A stretch of 64,000 bases of DNA from the NCBI RefSeq assembly GCF_900116105.1, contig NZ_FPAC01000001.1:238862-302861 (forward strand), given 5' to 3'. Under the pieces are notes generated by a model. It did no database searches. It worked only from the letters and a program-made list of their open reading frames with translations, and had not been told where the DNA came from. Source of the DNA: Paenibacillus sp. 453mf (GTDB taxonomy: Bacteria > Bacillota > Bacilli > Paenibacillales > Paenibacillaceae). The position numbers and the translations under genes are program-made. Below are positions 62,801 through 64,000 of this stretch, piece after piece. Numbering within the stretch: position 1 is the stretch's first letter; each line of letters begins with the position of its first letter.

Positions 62801-62924
62801 TATAGTGTCTCTATGGACGCGTCAATGATAACGTACATACATGTAAACAAGAATCCAGATGACCAAATAATCAAATGACGGACGATCAGGCCAAAGCTGT
62901 AATGTAAAGCTTCTCAAGCTAAGA

Positions 62925-63848
62925 TTAAGCACCTGTCTCTTTCTTTTTGGCGGTTTTGCGCTTCGTCTTCGGCTTGACGACCGGTTCTTCGCGGTTGTCT
63001 TCTGCGGAGGCATCCTTTTTACGAGTAGTCCGTTTCTTGGCAGGCTTGGCCGGTCCTGGATCGGTTACAATCGGTGGCTGCTGCTGAGTGGCCTCAATAC
63101 TTGCTTGAAGCGCCGCCATAAGATCGACGACATTCGCTTCCGGCTTGGCTGGAGCAATCTTGTACTCTTCCCCTGCGACTTTATGATTTATGAGTTCAAG
63201 CAGTTTTTCGCGATAATCGTCAGTATATTTCTCCGGGTCGAATGGCGTACTGAGCTGATCGATCAGCATTTTGGCCATCGTGAGCTCCTTGTCGTTGACC
63301 GCAATATTCTCGGGAAGATTAGGTACCTGGGACACAGGACGGATCTCATCAGGGTAAAATATCGTCTCAATCGCAAGACAATCCTCCAGCACTCGAATAG
63401 CCGCAAGGCTGCTCTTTGAACGGATGGAGATTTTGGCAATTCCAATCTTGCCTGTTTCCCGCATGGCAGTCATCAGCAGCTGATAAGCATTGCCTCCAGA
63501 CTGATCAGGAGATAAATAATAGGTCTTCTGAAAGTAAATCGGATCAATATCCGTTAAATTGACGAAATCAAGTATCGAAATGCTCTTATTGGCCTGCTCG
63601 GACAGCTGATCCAGCTCATCCTTCTCAAACAGCACAAATTTTCCTTTCTCGTATTCGTACCCCTTAGTAATTTCCTCCCATTTCACTTCTTCATCGCAGG
63701 ATGGACATTTGCGAATATAACTGAGCGGACTGCCGCATTCGGTATGAATATATCGCATCGAAATATCCTTGTCCTCGGTAGCAGAGAACATTTTGACTGG
63801 GACATGAACCAGTCCGAAGCTGATCGCGCCTTTCCAGACGGTATGCAT
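62925..63848 (-). CDS. ku: Ku homodimeric DNA end-binding protein
   Basis: A 307-aa protein that binds broken DNA ends and recruits LigD. The Ku core (about 1-250) begins MHTVWKGAISFGLVHVPVKMFSATEDKDISMRYIH and contains GYEYEKGKFVLFEKDEL and DIDPIYFQKTYYLSPDQSGGNAYQLL. The CGSPLSYIRKCPSCDEE cysteines are shared with many Bacillales Ku proteins. A long Lys/Thr-rich basic tail (about 262-307) should add DNA contact. ATG at 63848 is chosen for AAGGAGGG at proper spacing. The ATG at 63854 is flush against that site. Ku is known to act in spores of B. subtilis. Confidence 0.93.
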   Translation of the reverse strand: MHTVWKGAISFGLVHVPVKMFSATEDKDISMRYIHTECGSPLSYIRKCPSCDEEVKWEEITKGYEYEKGKFVLFEKDELDQLSEQANKSISILDFVNLTDIDPIYFQKTYYLSPDQSGGNAYQLLMTAMRETGKIGIAKISIRSKSSLAAIRVLEDCLAIETIFYPDEIRPVSQVPNLPENIAVNDKELTMAKMLIDQLSTPFDPEKYTDDYREKLLELINHKVAGEEYKIAPAKPEANVVDLMAALQASIEATQQQPPIVTDPGPAKPAKKRTTRKKDASAEDNREEPVVKPKTKRKTAKKKETGA

Positions 63849-64000
63849 GATCATCCCTCCTTATATAATTTGTTGTATTATCCTTCTTGCTATTATGGGC
63901 AAAAAGAGACGGTTATAACCTTATTGAATGGAAGCTGAAGAAGCTTTAGGAGGCATAATTTAAGAACTTCGTGCATGAATATCGCTTCATCTGGACATAT
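63849..64000. other. Region upstream of ku, right edge of the window
   Basis: Contains the ku ribosome site (AAGGAGGG on the minus strand) and presumably its promoter. A CATAATA on the minus strand near 63891-63897 resembles a sporulation sigma-G -10, but no matching -35 was found. No ORF with a ribosome site. Confidence 0.35.

Noticed and set aside
63880-63900. Sigma-G promoter for ku
   Set aside because: Only a CATAATA -10-like string is present. No -35 of the right type at the right distance.
1-64000. CRISPR arrays, tRNA/rRNA genes, insertion sequences, prophage
   Set aside because: No regularly spaced repeats, no tRNA-like cloverleaf near any intergenic gap, no transposase or integrase-like proteins and no flanking target-site duplications were seen. 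The Xre-type regulator is the only phage-like element and stands alone.

Overview
The window looks like chromosome of a spore-forming, low-to-moderate-GC Firmicute, most likely Paenibacillus or a close relative. Gene order and content match Bacillales modules: an appDFABC-type oligopeptide transporter, a TetR-YhgE pair, a UPF0173 (YtkL-like) hydrolase, a UgtP-like glucosyltransferase, a SleB-type hydrolase, a CpsBCD-type tyrosine phosphoregulatory trio and a Ku/LigD end-joining locus. Shine-Dalgarno sites are strong (AGGAGG type) and TTG/GTG starts are common. I see no rRNA, tRNA, CRISPR, IS element or prophage. The species cannot be named from this sequence.

Layout. 0.1-2 kb: secreted LysM-anchored 5'-nucleotidase. 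3.1-8.9 kb: five-gene peptide ABC importer with a terminator-like hairpin between the binding protein and the permeases. 9.3-11.7 kb: dGTPase and a luciferase-like monooxygenase. 11.7-14.5 kb: a 65-bp inverted repeat, a small beta-solenoid-like protein and two convergent genes for a CgeB-like glycosyltransferase and a WbsX-like protein. 14.8-23.2 kb: chemoreceptor, RNA/DNA methylase, D-2-hydroxyacid dehydrogenase, RNA cyclic phosphodiesterase, SleB-like hydrolase, YtkL and UgtP. 23.3-26.5 kb: TetR regulator and YhgE-like membrane protein, each with a copy of the same operator. 27-31.7 kb: glutamate synthase large subunit with a GlnR/TnrA-like site and no adjacent small subunit.

32-52 kb is a complete Wzx/Wzy-type exopolysaccharide locus. 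An Xre-type repressor is divergent from a gene for a PilZ-like small protein. Then come phosphatase, Wzz modulator, BY-kinase, a structured intergenic RNA region (possible EAR/epsC element), GalU, priming transferase, glycosyltransferases, Wzy, Wzx, RmlA, RmlC, RmlB, ManC, Ugd, an LCP attachment enzyme, a VanZ-like protein and an unknown membrane protein. Sugar supply predicted from the genes is UDP-Glc, UDP-GlcA, GDP-Man and a dTDP-rhamnose branch lacking RmlD. The core (about 34-49.7 kb) is clearly AT-richer than its flanks.

The most interesting signal is a set of near-identical 15-bp palindromes of the form GATAC-N5-GTATC. They lie inside or just after the promoters at both ends of the polysaccharide locus: 32.7 kb before the PilZ-like gene, 51.96 kb before an unlisted 41-aa cationic membrane peptide, and 52.13 kb before a CxxC/CxxC protein followed by an ABC transporter. 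The form is that of PBSX Xre operators, and the adjacent repressor has an Xre-like recognition helix. This suggests one small regulon linking polysaccharide control with a peptide/transporter module.

52.2-59.9 kb: that ABC module, an AI-2E-family permease, a CNNM/HlyC membrane protein, cardiolipin synthase and a YitT protein. 60-63.9 kb (minus strand): Ku, a CatE-like VOC dioxygenase under a strong palindrome, and LigD split into separate ligase and polymerase genes.
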